Origin: Moraxellaceae bacterium
GTDB taxonomy: Bacteria; Pseudomonadota; Gammaproteobacteria; Pseudomonadales; Moraxellaceae
Direction of reading: 5' to 3'
NCBI GenBank assembly: GCA_003543245.1
Contig: DPJB01000023.1
Coordinates: 36,124 to 66,226, forward strand
DNA: 30,103 nucleotides
Shown: piece after piece, positions 7,721 through 14,532 of the stretch
Position numbering within the stretch: position 1 is the first letter of the stretch
How the letters are laid out: each line of letters opens with the position of its first letter
Program-made: the position numbers and the translations under genes
Notes under the pieces: model-generated
Told to the model about the DNA's origin: nothing
Databases searched by the model: none
Seen by the model: only the letters and a program-made list of their open reading frames with translations

Positions 7721-7731
7721 AATAAGTAAGG
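7721..7731 (-). repeat. Leader box copy 1 (before small hypothetical gene)
   Basis: AATAAGTAAGG on the plus strand, identical to 8591-8601. On the coding strand both genes read GATGC, then CTTACTTATT, then GGAG, and the start codon follows; this copy has about four extra bases between GATGC and the box and one extra A before GGAG. The box ends 11 bases before the start codon. Confidence 0.65.
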
Positions 7732-7739
7732 AGAAGCAT

Positions 7740-7767
7740 CCTGGCATAGTTTCGGGGGTCTGCCAGG
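7740..7767. repeat. Inverted repeat between HNH gene and its downstream neighbour
   Basis: CCTGGCA (7740-7746) and TGCCAGG (7761-7767) can form a 7-bp stem with a 14-base loop, 14 bases past the HNH stop. No T tract follows on the minus strand, so it is at most a weak terminator or a processing/attenuation hairpin. Confidence 0.4.
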
Positions 7768-7781
7768 CCCAAAATCTTGGA

Positions 7782-8576
7782 TTATCTTTTGAATATTTCG
7801 TTGTAATGCCAGTCTAAAAACTCTTTTGATGGGTGAAATTTAGTCGGTTTAATTATCGACTTGCCTTCAAATGATAAGAACCATTCGGGCACATCTGCTG
7901 TACGTGCACCTGCGATAAATTCGTTTGATAAAGCGATAGTTAAATCGGGACGGATAGCGATTAATCCTGTATCAAAGGCTTTATCATGGAAAGAATTTAA
8001 GCATAGGCCATTTTTAGGATTTAACCGGTTTTCCTGATCCATTGACCATGGACGTATATGGCTTGCGACAAGTAAATTTGGGTGAGAAAAGCCGGTGATA
8101 CAGCAGCGCACTTTGTAGCTACTCAAGACCATTTTTCTAAAAAGGTTTTGGCCGCGTCGGATAGTGACGAATGCCTTGGAGCTAGTTACCTCAGGAAGAG
8201 CAAGAATGGGCTCTTCGGCTTCACTTGGGGCTTCATCAGGAATGGAGAGATCTAAGGGCGTTTTTCCGTCATATAATTCATTAAGAAGTTTTTGGCTCTG
8301 TAAAAGAGTTGCTTCACGGTCTGATTCAAACTCTGCCCAGATGGCTTTGTCAGTATTTGATGAGCCTGTTAAGCCAACCCTTCCGCTGCTTGTAATTTCT
8401 GGATCAAGGCCGGCGAGATTATTCAATTTCATTGCGAGAGCACCAGGCGTTCTGCCTAGTCGATTAGCAACATCAATAATGATAGGTGTTGACTGATCAA
8501 GCTTTCCGAATGGCAGATAACAGTAGAGTGCAAGCGCAACAAGCACCTGCTCCCGAGTCCAATTCACATTAGCCAT
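7782..8576 (-). CDS. HNH endonuclease (putative restriction-type nuclease)
   Basis: A 264-residue soluble protein. Residues 1-80 form an N-terminal domain beginning NWTREQVLVALALYCYLPFG and containing RLGRTPGALAMKLNNLAGLDP, a helix-turn-helix-like segment commonly fused to HNH nucleases. Residues 140-225 are an HNH_2-type nuclease core: YKVRCCITG, LLVASHIRPWS (first His), NRLNPKNGLCLN and FHDKAFDTGLIAI (the closing Asn/His). Such proteins are usually annotated as putative restriction endonucleases; the target is unknown. A hand count gives 35% G+C at 7981-8040 against about 60% in backbone genes, so recent acquisition is likely. No cognate methyltransferase is adjacent, so a classical type II system is not supported. 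Confidence 0.85.
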   Translation of the reverse strand: MANVNWTREQVLVALALYCYLPFGKLDQSTPIIIDVANRLGRTPGALAMKLNNLAGLDPEITSSGRVGLTGSSNTDKAIWAEFESDREATLLQSQKLLNELYDGKTPLDLSIPDEAPSEAEEPILALPEVTSSKAFVTIRRGQNLFRKMVLSSYKVRCCITGFSHPNLLVASHIRPWSMDQENRLNPKNGLCLNSFHDKAFDTGLIAIRPDLTIALSNEFIAGARTADVPEWFLSFEGKSIIKPTKFHPSKEFLDWHYNEIFKR

Positions 8577-8590
8577 ATAGGGCTTGCTCC

Positions 8591-8601
8591 AATAAGTAAG
8601 G
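8591..8601 (-). repeat. Leader box copy 2 (before HNH gene)
   Basis: AATAAGTAAGG on the plus strand, the same 11 bases as 7721-7731. Here the box ends 14 bases before the HNH start codon and abuts GGAG, so it could affect ribosome access. Confidence 0.65.
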
Positions 8602-8687
8602 CATCAATATGCGTGATAGGGCTTAGTATCTCAATGATCGGATGCCAAAAAATCACCAACGGCATGCCTTGCCCGACTGGTTGGAAG

Positions 8688-8699
8688 ATCTATTCATAA
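8688..8699 (+). repeat. Direct repeat ATCTATTCATAA, copy 1
   Basis: Twelve identical bases recur at 8755-8766, 67 bases later. The 55 bases between carry the two palindromes of this intergenic region. It could be an insertion-site duplication scar or paired protein-binding sites. Confidence 0.5.
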
Positions 8700-8754
8700 T
8701 TCCCCGGGGGGTTACGGTAACTACATGAAAATAAAAGTGAATTAGCGTGCCAGC

Positions 8755-8766
8755 ATCTATTCATAA
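8755..8766 (+). repeat. Direct repeat ATCTATTCATAA, copy 2
   Basis: Second copy of the 12-base repeat at 8688-8699, 133 bases before the dusC start. Confidence 0.5.
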
Positions 8767-8899
8767 CCTATTCAAAATAGCCGATTCTACGTGCTGGCCG
8801 CACACTTCTATAAAAGGACTGATGACGCCCTCGTACACTATTGGGCGACAATCCAGCCATGATGGCTGAAGTCGCTTTCCAAGGAAAACCCTGAACCCC

Positions 8900-9883
8900 A
8901 TGTCCGCCCTCCTCCTCGCCCCCATGGAAGGTCTCACCGACTTCCACATGCGTGATGTGCTCACCCGCCTCAGTCGCTACGACTGGTGCGTGACGGAGTT
9001 CATCCGCGTGACGGATCACGTGCATCCGGCGCGGCTGTTTTTTCATGCCTGCCCGGAGTTGCATAACGGCGGGCTGACGGCGGCGGGTACGCCGGTACAT
9101 GTGCAGTTGCTGGGCAGTGATCCGCAGATGCTGGCGATGAATGCGTTGCGTGCAGTAGAGCTGGGTGCGCCGGCAATCGACCTGAATTTTGGCTGCCCGG
9201 CGAAGAAGGTAAACAACCACGGTGGCGGTGCCATCCTGCTGGATACGCCGGAGACGGTGCATGCGATTGTGGCCGCTGTGCGACAGGCGTTGCCGGCACA
9301 TGTGCCGGTGAGCGCAAAGATGCGGCTGGGGGTGAAGGACCGCTCGCGCATGATCGAGAATGCGCAGGGGATTGAGGCGGCGGGTGCCCGGTGGCTGACG
9401 GTACACGCGCGTACGAAGGAGGACGGTTATCGTCCGCCGGCGCACTGGGAGGCGATTGCGGAAATCCGTTCGCGCGTGGGTGTGCGGGTGATTGCAAACG
9501 GGGAAATGTGGACGCCGGAGGATGCGCAGCGCTGCCGTGAGGTCTCCGGCTGTGATGACCTGATGTTGGGCCGCGGTGCGGTGTCGCGTCCGGATCTGGT
9601 GGGACGCATTCGCGGGGCAGACGCGCTGCCCTGGCAGGTAATGGTGGAGGCGCAGCTGGCGTTTGTGTCGCACATGGAGACCGGTCGGCGGCTGGGCACC
9701 CTGCCCGCGCCGGGGGCCCCTGACCAGGAGCCAGTCCGATGGACGGAGCGCGGTGCGCTGGGCCGCTACAAGCAGTGGCTGGGCATGATGACGCGGGGCT
9801 ATGCAGAGGCGGTGCCGGTGTTTGAGCAGGTGAAGCGCATGAAGACGCTGACGGACGTCAGGCAGTTGCTGGGTAGGGCGTGA
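8900..9883 (+). CDS. dusC: tRNA-dihydrouridine(16) synthase DusC
   Basis: A 327-residue FMN enzyme that reduces uridine 16 in the D-loop of tRNAs with NADPH. The N-terminal TIM barrel starts with LLLAPMEGLTD, includes TEFIRVTD and HVQLLGSDP, and has the catalytic Cys99 in LNFGCPAKKVN, next to the GGGA phosphate loop. HARTKEDGY and VIANGEMW complete the FMN site, and DLMLGRGAV the last barrel strand. The C-terminal helical domain (KQWLGMM...) binds tRNA. Features such as ITEF(I/V)RV and TKE-GYR favour DusC over DusA or DusB; E. coli DusC has its Cys at position 98. The start fits the family N-terminus, although the AAGGA is rather far away (about 13 bases). Confidence 0.93.
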   Translation: MSALLLAPMEGLTDFHMRDVLTRLSRYDWCVTEFIRVTDHVHPARLFFHACPELHNGGLTAAGTPVHVQLLGSDPQMLAMNALRAVELGAPAIDLNFGCPAKKVNNHGGGAILLDTPETVHAIVAAVRQALPAHVPVSAKMRLGVKDRSRMIENAQGIEAAGARWLTVHARTKEDGYRPPAHWEAIAEIRSRVGVRVIANGEMWTPEDAQRCREVSGCDDLMLGRGAVSRPDLVGRIRGADALPWQVMVEAQLAFVSHMETGRRLGTLPAPGAPDQEPVRWTERGALGRYKQWLGMMTRGYAEAVPVFEQVKRMKTLTDVRQLLGRA

Positions 9884-9979
9884 AACCGGACAGCCTGGTC
9901 TGTACACTTCGCTCTGGCATGGATGTCCGTACGTTGCCCCTGCTGCGGGGGCGGCACATAACAAGATTATGAGGTTTCC

Positions 9980-10576
9980 ATGCAGTACGCCAAGCGCACC
10001 ATTTTTGATACGCCGGTTCTTAACGTCATTCTTCGCGCCCTGTCGCTTTTCATTCTTAAACTGTGTGGCTGGAAGGCCACCGGTGCCCTGCCGGCCGATC
10101 TGAAAAAGGCGGTGTTCATTGCGGCGCCACATACCAGCAACTGGGATTTGCCGTTCACGCTGTTTGTGGCGTTTGCGCTGCGCCTGAAAATCTACTGGAT
10201 GGGCAAGGAAGAAATCTTCAAGCCGCCGTTCCGGGGCGTGATGATGTGGCTGGGCGGCATTCCGGTGCAGCGCGTGGCGGCCACCAACATGGTGACGGCA
10301 TCGGCCAATGCACTGTCAGCCGTGGATGACCTGATTCTGGTGGTGGCACCGGAAGGAACGCGCAGCAAGGCGCTGTACTGGAAGACGGGATTTTATTACA
10401 TCGCGCACGCAGCGCAGGTGCCGATTGTGATGGCGTTTCTGGATTACGAACGCAAGGTTGGTGGCGTGGGCCCTGTGCTGTACCCCTGCGGTGACATTGA
10501 AAAAGACATGGTTGTCATCAAGGATTTCTACAAGGGCATCAAGGGCAAGCGCGCGGATCTGTTTCACGAGGACTGA
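9980..10576 (+). CDS. Short 1-acyl-glycerol-3-phosphate acyltransferase family protein
   Basis: A 198-residue PlsC/LPLAT-fold acyltransferase. Block I is HTSNWD (H-x4-D) at about residue 51, and the acceptor-binding block is APEGTRSK at about residue 121. Between them lie GKEEIFKPPFRGVMMWLGGIPV and the R of the second block (VQRVAATN). It is shorter than the PlsC encoded at 23122-23877 and lacks a long N-terminal membrane hairpin; only one hydrophobic stretch is seen near residues 12-28. It should acylate a glycerophospholipid or related acceptor at the inner membrane, though the substrate is not defined. RBS GAGG lies 5 bases before the start. It is 96 bases downstream of dusC, possibly separately transcribed, and ends in a shared terminator. 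Confidence 0.88.
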   Translation: MQYAKRTIFDTPVLNVILRALSLFILKLCGWKATGALPADLKKAVFIAAPHTSNWDLPFTLFVAFALRLKIYWMGKEEIFKPPFRGVMMWLGGIPVQRVAATNMVTASANALSAVDDLILVVAPEGTRSKALYWKTGFYYIAHAAQVPIVMAFLDYERKVGGVGPVLYPCGDIEKDMVVIKDFYKGIKGKRADLFHED

Positions 10577-10599
10577 GTGCATCCTGATGCGACATTAAC

Positions 10600-10633
10600 G
10601 AAAAGGCTCGTACCGTCAGGTGCGGGCCTTTTC
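10600..10633. terminator. Bidirectional terminator overlapping a stop codon
   Basis: A nearly perfect 15-bp stem (10600-10614 with 10619-10633, including two G-T pairs) and a 4-base GTCA loop. It starts with GAAAAGGC and ends with GCCTTTTC, so it suits both directions. The stop codon of the YjdF-like gene (10616-10618) lies in the loop. Confidence 0.88.
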
Positions 10634-11233
10634 TGTTTGCAGTGACAGCAATCCCCAGGTGACGAGTCCGCCGACCGTAGCGAGCAACATGTCCTTGTGC
10701 GCATCCCAGATATCTCCCTGGGTGCCGAGATAGGCCATGCCGACGTCGCCGGCAAACGTAACGGCAGCGCCCCACTCCACCAGTTCGTAAACCAGTGAGC
10801 TGGCCATGATGAATTCCACGGTGAAATAACTTGCCCATCGGCCGTGCAGCGCGGCGCGGTCGATGAGGATTTCACGCATGGGCAGAAACAGCAGCAGGCC
10901 GTAGCAGAAGTGCACAAGGCGATCAAAGTGGTTGCGCTGCCAGCCGAGCATGTCGTTGAGGCTGGTGCCGAACACCATGCGGGTCCACTCGTCATACGGC
11001 ACGAGTGAATAGGTGTAGTGCGCGCCGATGATGTGCAGGGTGCCGAAGGCAAAGATCAGCCACCATGACGCATTGCTGAGGGGGCGCCGGCGCTGCTGCA
11101 AAAACAGGAAGACGGCAAAGATCGCCGTCATCATGTTTTCCAGTAGCCAGGTGGCGCGGTCGTACGGGGCGATGCCGACGATGACGGCAATCACGAGGAA
11201 TGCCGGCAACAGGATACGGATCGGATTTTTCAT
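10616..11233 (-). CDS. DUF2238 inner membrane protein, YjdF-like
   Basis: A 205-residue integral membrane protein of the YjdF/DUF2238 family, whose biochemical function is unknown to me. About six hydrophobic segments are visible, starting with ILLPAFLVIAVIVGIAP. Family-typical polar residues lie in or near membrane: HIIGAHYTYSLVPYDEW, FDRLVHFCYGLLLFLP, YELVEWGAAV and QGDIWDAHKDMLLATVGG, the last with the conserved D-x2-D/H-KD pattern. The clustering of His, Asp and Glu near membrane faces hints at metal binding, which is inference. The long upstream extension of the reading frame was discarded: it is Arg/His-rich, unlike a protein, and overlaps the terminator of the next gene. The start at 11233 has only a weak Shine-Dalgarno sequence. 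Confidence 0.82.
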   Translation of the reverse strand: MKNPIRILLPAFLVIAVIVGIAPYDRATWLLENMMTAIFAVFLFLQQRRRPLSNASWWLIFAFGTLHIIGAHYTYSLVPYDEWTRMVFGTSLNDMLGWQRNHFDRLVHFCYGLLLFLPMREILIDRAALHGRWASYFTVEFIMASSLVYELVEWGAAVTFAGDVGMAYLGTQGDIWDAHKDMLLATVGGLVTWGLLSLQTEKART

Positions 11234-11260
11234 CAGCAGCTTCACTGGTTGTGATGCATA

Positions 11261-11286
11261 AAAAAGCCTGCTTGCGCAGGCTTTTT
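11261..11286 (-). terminator. Terminator of the wax ester synthase gene
   Basis: AAAAAGCCTGC (11261-11271) pairs perfectly with GCAGGCTTTTT (11276-11286) around a 4-base loop. It lies 3 bases past the stop on the minus strand and before the start of the YjdF-like gene, so it separates the two. Confidence 0.92.
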
Positions 11287-11289
11287 CAT

Positions 11290-12678
11290 TTACCGCAGGT
11301 TGCTGTTGTAGCCGCAAACACCGGCGGCTACTTCCAGCTCGCGAATACTGTTTTCCAGATAGTCGAGCAGACGCTGCATGCTGGGCAGGGTGCGACGGCA
11401 ACCGATCAGGCCGAACTCGAGCGAATCCACATAGCTGGTCAGCGTGATGTTGAGCGCAATGCGGTCGAGCACGATGGAGACGGGGTACATGCCCTGCAGG
11501 CGTGCGCCGTTCCAGTACAGCGGTTCTTTCGGGCCTGGCACGTTGGAAATCACCACGTTGAACGCCTGCCACTTGGGTGCGAGCCCGGTCAGCAGGGTGA
11601 CGCCGGTCGGTGCCAGTGTGAGTGCGGTGTAGTTGAGGATTTCTTCCTGGCTCATGCCCTTGAAGCGTTCCTTGGCTTCTTCCACCGATGCCTTGATGAC
11701 GCGCATGCGGTTGGTCGGGTCGGCAATGTGGGTGCCGAGATTGGCGAGAATCACGCCGATCTGGTTGCCGGAGTCGCTGTCGTCCTGACGCAATGACATG
11801 GGCACCATGGCAATCAGGGGCATGTCGGGCAGTGCCCCCTGGCTGATGAGGTATTCACGCAGGGCGCTGCCGCACATGGCGAGCACCACATCGTTGAGCG
11901 TGACACCAAATGCCTTGGCAATGGTCTTGATGCGCGTCATTGAATACGACTGCGCGGCAAAGCGGCGCGAGCCGGTGATGGGCTCGTTGAGAATGGAGTG
12001 CGGCGCCTGGAACACGGACACGTAGTTGGGGTCTTTCTTGGCCTTCTTGGAGGCCTTCATGACTTCGCGGATGACGTTGGGCAGTGTAGCGGCCTGTTTG
12101 CCGAGGCCGGCCGTCAGGCGCGCGAGGCCGCCGGCCACATCGGTGGGGTGCAGGCTGACCGGCCGCTTGCGCGGCGTTTGTGCCCACACCGGCGGCAGGT
12201 CGCGGGCTTCGGGGTCGGTGGACAGCGCACGCATGCCCAGACGCATGGCGGCAACGCCGTCGCACATGGAGTGGTGAATCTTGGAGTACAGGGCAAAGCG
12301 TTTGCCCTGGATGCCTTCGATCAGGTGGACTTCCCACAGCGGGCGGGCGCGGTCGAGCAGGTTGGAGTGCTCGGCAGACACCAGTGCCAGCAGCTCGCGG
12401 ATACGACCGGGCTTGGGCAGTGCTTCATGACGGAAGTGGTGATCAATGTCGAAGTGCTCGTCCTCGTCCCAGAACGGCTGGCCGAAACGGCTGACCAGGC
12501 GGCGACGGAACAGGCCCTGCGGCTGGCAGCATTCGCGCATCTGCTCGGCCAGTTCCCGGATGTACTTGGGTCCCGCATCTTCGGGAAAGGTGAAGAGCTG
12601 GAGACCAGCGACATGCATGGGTTGCTGGCGCTTTTCCATGAGCAGGAAAAGCTGGTCGACCGGGCCGAGTGGCGTCAT
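11290..12678 (-). CDS. Wax ester synthase / diacylglycerol O-acyltransferase (WS/DGAT)
   Basis: A 462-residue bifunctional acyltransferase that joins fatty acyl-CoA to long-chain alcohols (wax esters) or diacylglycerol (triacylglycerol) at the inner membrane face, forming storage lipid. The active-site motif HHxxxDG is present as H135-H136-SMC-D140-G141. The N-terminal signature PLGPVDQLFLLMEKRQQPMHV and the PLWEVHLIEG segment are typical, as is the later ND motif in VTLNDVVLAMCGSALREYL and the C-terminal DUF1298 region (ISNVPGPKEPLYWNGARL, then the Y/V-D-S segment near GLIGCR). Length agrees with Acinetobacter AtfA (about 458). The start at 12678 has AAGGA 7 bases before it; the longer upstream reading frame is an artefact of high GC. 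The gene is monocistronic with its own terminator. Confidence 0.96.
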   Translation of the reverse strand: MTPLGPVDQLFLLMEKRQQPMHVAGLQLFTFPEDAGPKYIRELAEQMRECCQPQGLFRRRLVSRFGQPFWDEDEHFDIDHHFRHEALPKPGRIRELLALVSAEHSNLLDRARPLWEVHLIEGIQGKRFALYSKIHHSMCDGVAAMRLGMRALSTDPEARDLPPVWAQTPRKRPVSLHPTDVAGGLARLTAGLGKQAATLPNVIREVMKASKKAKKDPNYVSVFQAPHSILNEPITGSRRFAAQSYSMTRIKTIAKAFGVTLNDVVLAMCGSALREYLISQGALPDMPLIAMVPMSLRQDDSDSGNQIGVILANLGTHIADPTNRMRVIKASVEEAKERFKGMSQEEILNYTALTLAPTGVTLLTGLAPKWQAFNVVISNVPGPKEPLYWNGARLQGMYPVSIVLDRIALNITLTSYVDSLEFGLIGCRRTLPSMQRLLDYLENSIRELEVAAGVCGYNSNLR

Positions 12679-12915
12679 GAGGGAATCCTTGCTGCTGACT
12701 GCGGGACGGGGTGCCGGCGACTTCTTCCCTGACGGCATACCCCTGAACCTGCATAGGATAACGCAAGACGTGGCGCACCGGCAGCGGCGGCGGTCGGCAA
12801 GTCGTTTCGGATTGTGTGACGTATTGTGTGCGGTGCGGTGCGGTGCGGATGCCGGCCAGTCGTTTTGCCAAACCGGACAAGGCGCTACACTGACCGGATC
12901 GAGCCCGGAGTTTTT
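12679..12915. promoter_or_regulatory. Divergent promoter region of WS/DGAT and pdxH, with GTGCG tandem repeat
   Basis: This 237-base gap must hold both promoters. Within it GTGCG is repeated four times in tandem at 12828-12847, just after two copies of ATTGTGTG (12811-12818 and 12823-12830). The array is 68 bases before pdxH and 149 bases before WS/DGAT. No clear sigma-70 elements were identified. Confidence 0.5.
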
Positions 12916-13560
12916 ATGACCACACGCGATGATCTCGCCCATATCCGCAAGGACTACACCCGTCACAGCCTGGGCCCGGAGGATTGTCTGGCGAATCCGC
13001 TGGCGCAGGTCAGCCGCTGGCTGGATGAGGCGATTGCCGCGCAGGTGAACGAGCCGACCGCGATGAATGTGGCGACGGTGGAGAATGGCCGGCCGTCGGC
13101 GCGCATGGTGCTGCTCAAGGGCATTGAGGACGGTGGCTTTGTTTTCTATACGAACTTCGAGAGCCGCAAGGGCCGCCAGATTGGCGACAACCCGTTTGCG
13201 GCACTGACGATGTTCTGGCCGGAGCTGGAGCGCTCGGTGCGTGTGGAAGGCCGGGTGGAAAAGGTGGCACCGGCTGTGGCGGATGCCTATTTTGCTTCGC
13301 GCCCTTACCAGAGCCGCGTGGGGGCATGGGCCTCGCTGCAGAGCCAGCCGCTCGATGGCACGGCCACGCTGGTGGCGCGTGCCGCAAAATATGCGGCGCA
13401 GTATGTGACGGGCGTGCCGCGCCCGCCGCACTGGGGGGGCTATGCCGTGATACCGGATCGTATCGAGTTATGGCAGGGCCGCCCTTCCCGCCTGCATGAC
13501 CGCGTGCTGTACCTGCCGGATGGCAATGGTGGCTGGACGCGGCAACGTTTGTATCCCTGA
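12916..13560 (+). CDS. pdxH: Pyridoxamine 5'-phosphate oxidase
   Basis: A 214-residue FMN enzyme that oxidises pyridoxine or pyridoxamine 5'-phosphate to pyridoxal 5'-phosphate, the last step of vitamin B6 synthesis and salvage. The FMN-binding segments are visible: ARMVLLKGI, FVFYTNFESRKGRQI, and SRVGAWASLQSQ. The substrate residues R192 and H194 are in GRPSRLHDRV, matching R197 and H199 of the E. coli enzyme (218 residues). The N-terminal IRKDYTRHSL is the family's substrate-channel arm. Start at 12916 was chosen over an upstream Met because GGAG precedes it and the family begins here. It is convergent with the SDR gene, whose stop is 34 bases away; no clear terminator separates them. Confidence 0.97.
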   Translation: MTTRDDLAHIRKDYTRHSLGPEDCLANPLAQVSRWLDEAIAAQVNEPTAMNVATVENGRPSARMVLLKGIEDGGFVFYTNFESRKGRQIGDNPFAALTMFWPELERSVRVEGRVEKVAPAVADAYFASRPYQSRVGAWASLQSQPLDGTATLVARAAKYAAQYVTGVPRPPHWGGYAVIPDRIELWQGRPSRLHDRVLYLPDGNGGWTRQRLYP

Positions 13561-13594
13561 GCGCTGATTGATCGCGCAGCCAGGTCTGCGTGAA

Positions 13595-14350
13595 TCAGAT
13601 CACACGGCTTTTGATGCTGTCCGGAATCAGATGCAGGACCGGCATGATCAGGCTCCACGGGAAGCGTGGCACCACCATGTTCTTTTTCTTCTTTTCGATA
13701 CCGTTAACTATTTCCCTCGCGACCTTTTCTGGTGTGGCGACAAAGGGATATTTTTCCATGCCCGGGGCGATGTCGGTATTCACAAAGCCGGGGTGCACGA
13801 TGGTGACATCGATCTTGCGCTTGGCGACTTCCATGCGCAGTGCTTCGAGATAGTTGGTGAGCGCGGCCTTGCTGGCGGAATAGGCGCCGCTGCCGGGAAT
13901 GGCGAAGCTGGCCGAGACCGAGGAAATGCCGACCAGATGGCCGTGGCCCTGCTGCTTGAACTGGGCCATGGCTACATCAATCACGGCGATGGCACCGAGC
14001 AGGTTGGTTTCGATGATGCGGCGGTCTTCGGCGATGTTGCCGTCGCCGGCCTTGCGCACGCCGGTGACGCCGGAATTGACGATGACCAGATCGACGGTGC
14101 CGAAAGCATGCATCATGTCATTCATCACGGGCGCCACGTTGCCTTCCTTGCACACATCCAGCGAGGCTACCTTTACCGTGATGCCATGGGCGGCGCGCAA
14201 TTCGGTTGCGAGCTGGTTGAGCTGTTCCTGGTTGCGGGCAAGCAGGCCGAGGTCATAGCCGCGTGATGCCAGTTCGCGGGCCAGTGAGGCGCCAATGCCG
14301 CGCGAGGCGCCGACAATAAGGGCAGTTCTTTTTGCAGTTGTGCTGGACAT
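13595..14350 (-). CDS. SDR family NAD(P)-dependent oxidoreductase
   Basis: A 251-residue classical short-chain dehydrogenase/reductase. The dinucleotide-binding loop is VGASRGIGAS (about residue 13), NSGVTG corresponds to the NAG motif, the catalytic Ser is in VGISSVSASF and the Tyr/Lys pair is in YSASK (about residues 156-160). HPGFVNTD is the cofactor-closing segment. Basic residues after strand 2 (LLARN) favour NADP. The last 25 residues contain a hydrophobic WSLIMPVLHLIP that may sit on the membrane. Reductases of this group are found next to lipid genes, and this one faces a wax ester synthase region, so fatty aldehyde or ketone reduction is possible but unproven. RBS AGGAG is well placed. 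It is downstream of the acyl-CoA dehydrogenase but separated by that gene's terminator. Confidence 0.88.
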   Translation of the reverse strand: MSSTTAKRTALIVGASRGIGASLARELASRGYDLGLLARNQEQLNQLATELRAAHGITVKVASLDVCKEGNVAPVMNDMMHAFGTVDLVIVNSGVTGVRKAGDGNIAEDRRIIETNLLGAIAVIDVAMAQFKQQGHGHLVGISSVSASFAIPGSGAYSASKAALTNYLEALRMEVAKRKIDVTIVHPGFVNTDIAPGMEKYPFVATPEKVAREIVNGIEKKKKNMVVPRFPWSLIMPVLHLIPDSIKSRVI

Positions 14351-14462
14351 GGCGCCTCTCCTGATGATGACGCCGAGTATAGGGAGTGATGCGGATTCAT
14401 CCCATAGCCGTGATTGTCAGATGGGGCCGACTTGCTGTGACTGCAGGTCGGGCAACGCCCAT

Positions 14463-14489
14463 AAAAAAGGCCGGACACAAGGTCCGGCC
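14463..14489 (-). terminator. Terminator of the acyl-CoA dehydrogenase gene
   Basis: GGCCGGAC (14469-14476) pairs with GTCCGGCC (14482-14489); on the minus strand the stem is followed by six T. It lies 44 bases past the dehydrogenase stop. Confidence 0.9.
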
Positions 14490-14532
14490 AGCGGGTCCGC
14501 GCGATCCCTGCGCGAATTCTTTCAGGTAGTGC

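Larger units (their letters stand above)
8577..8899. other. 323-base intergenic region between HNH gene and dusC
   Basis: It must hold the promoters of two divergent genes, though no convincing -35/-10 pair was found. It contains the leader box at 8591-8601, a CCCCGGGG palindrome at 8702-8709, the near-palindrome GTTACGGTAAC just after it (8711-8721), and the 12-base direct repeat described separately. No tRNA or ORF with a plausible start was seen. G+C rises on approaching dusC. Confidence 0.6.

Noticed and set aside
7782..8576. HNH gene as a complete type II restriction-modification system
   Set aside because: No DNA methyltransferase motif gene lies beside it; the methyltransferase at 996-1760 is distant and of small-molecule type.
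7721..8601. The 11-base leader repeat as a target-site duplication around the HNH gene
   Set aside because: The repeats sit at equivalent positions relative to two start codons and share flanking GATGC and GGAG, which fits a shared leader element better than an insertion scar.
8768..10132. 454-residue open frame on the minus strand opposite dusC
   Set aside because: Arg/His/Pro-rich composition, no motif, fully antisense to a clear DusC; an artefact of high-GC third positions.
12679..13431. 251-residue N-terminal extension of the WS/DGAT frame
   Set aside because: Overlaps pdxH on the other strand, Arg/His-rich, and the family starts at the Met at 12678 with a good ribosome binding site.
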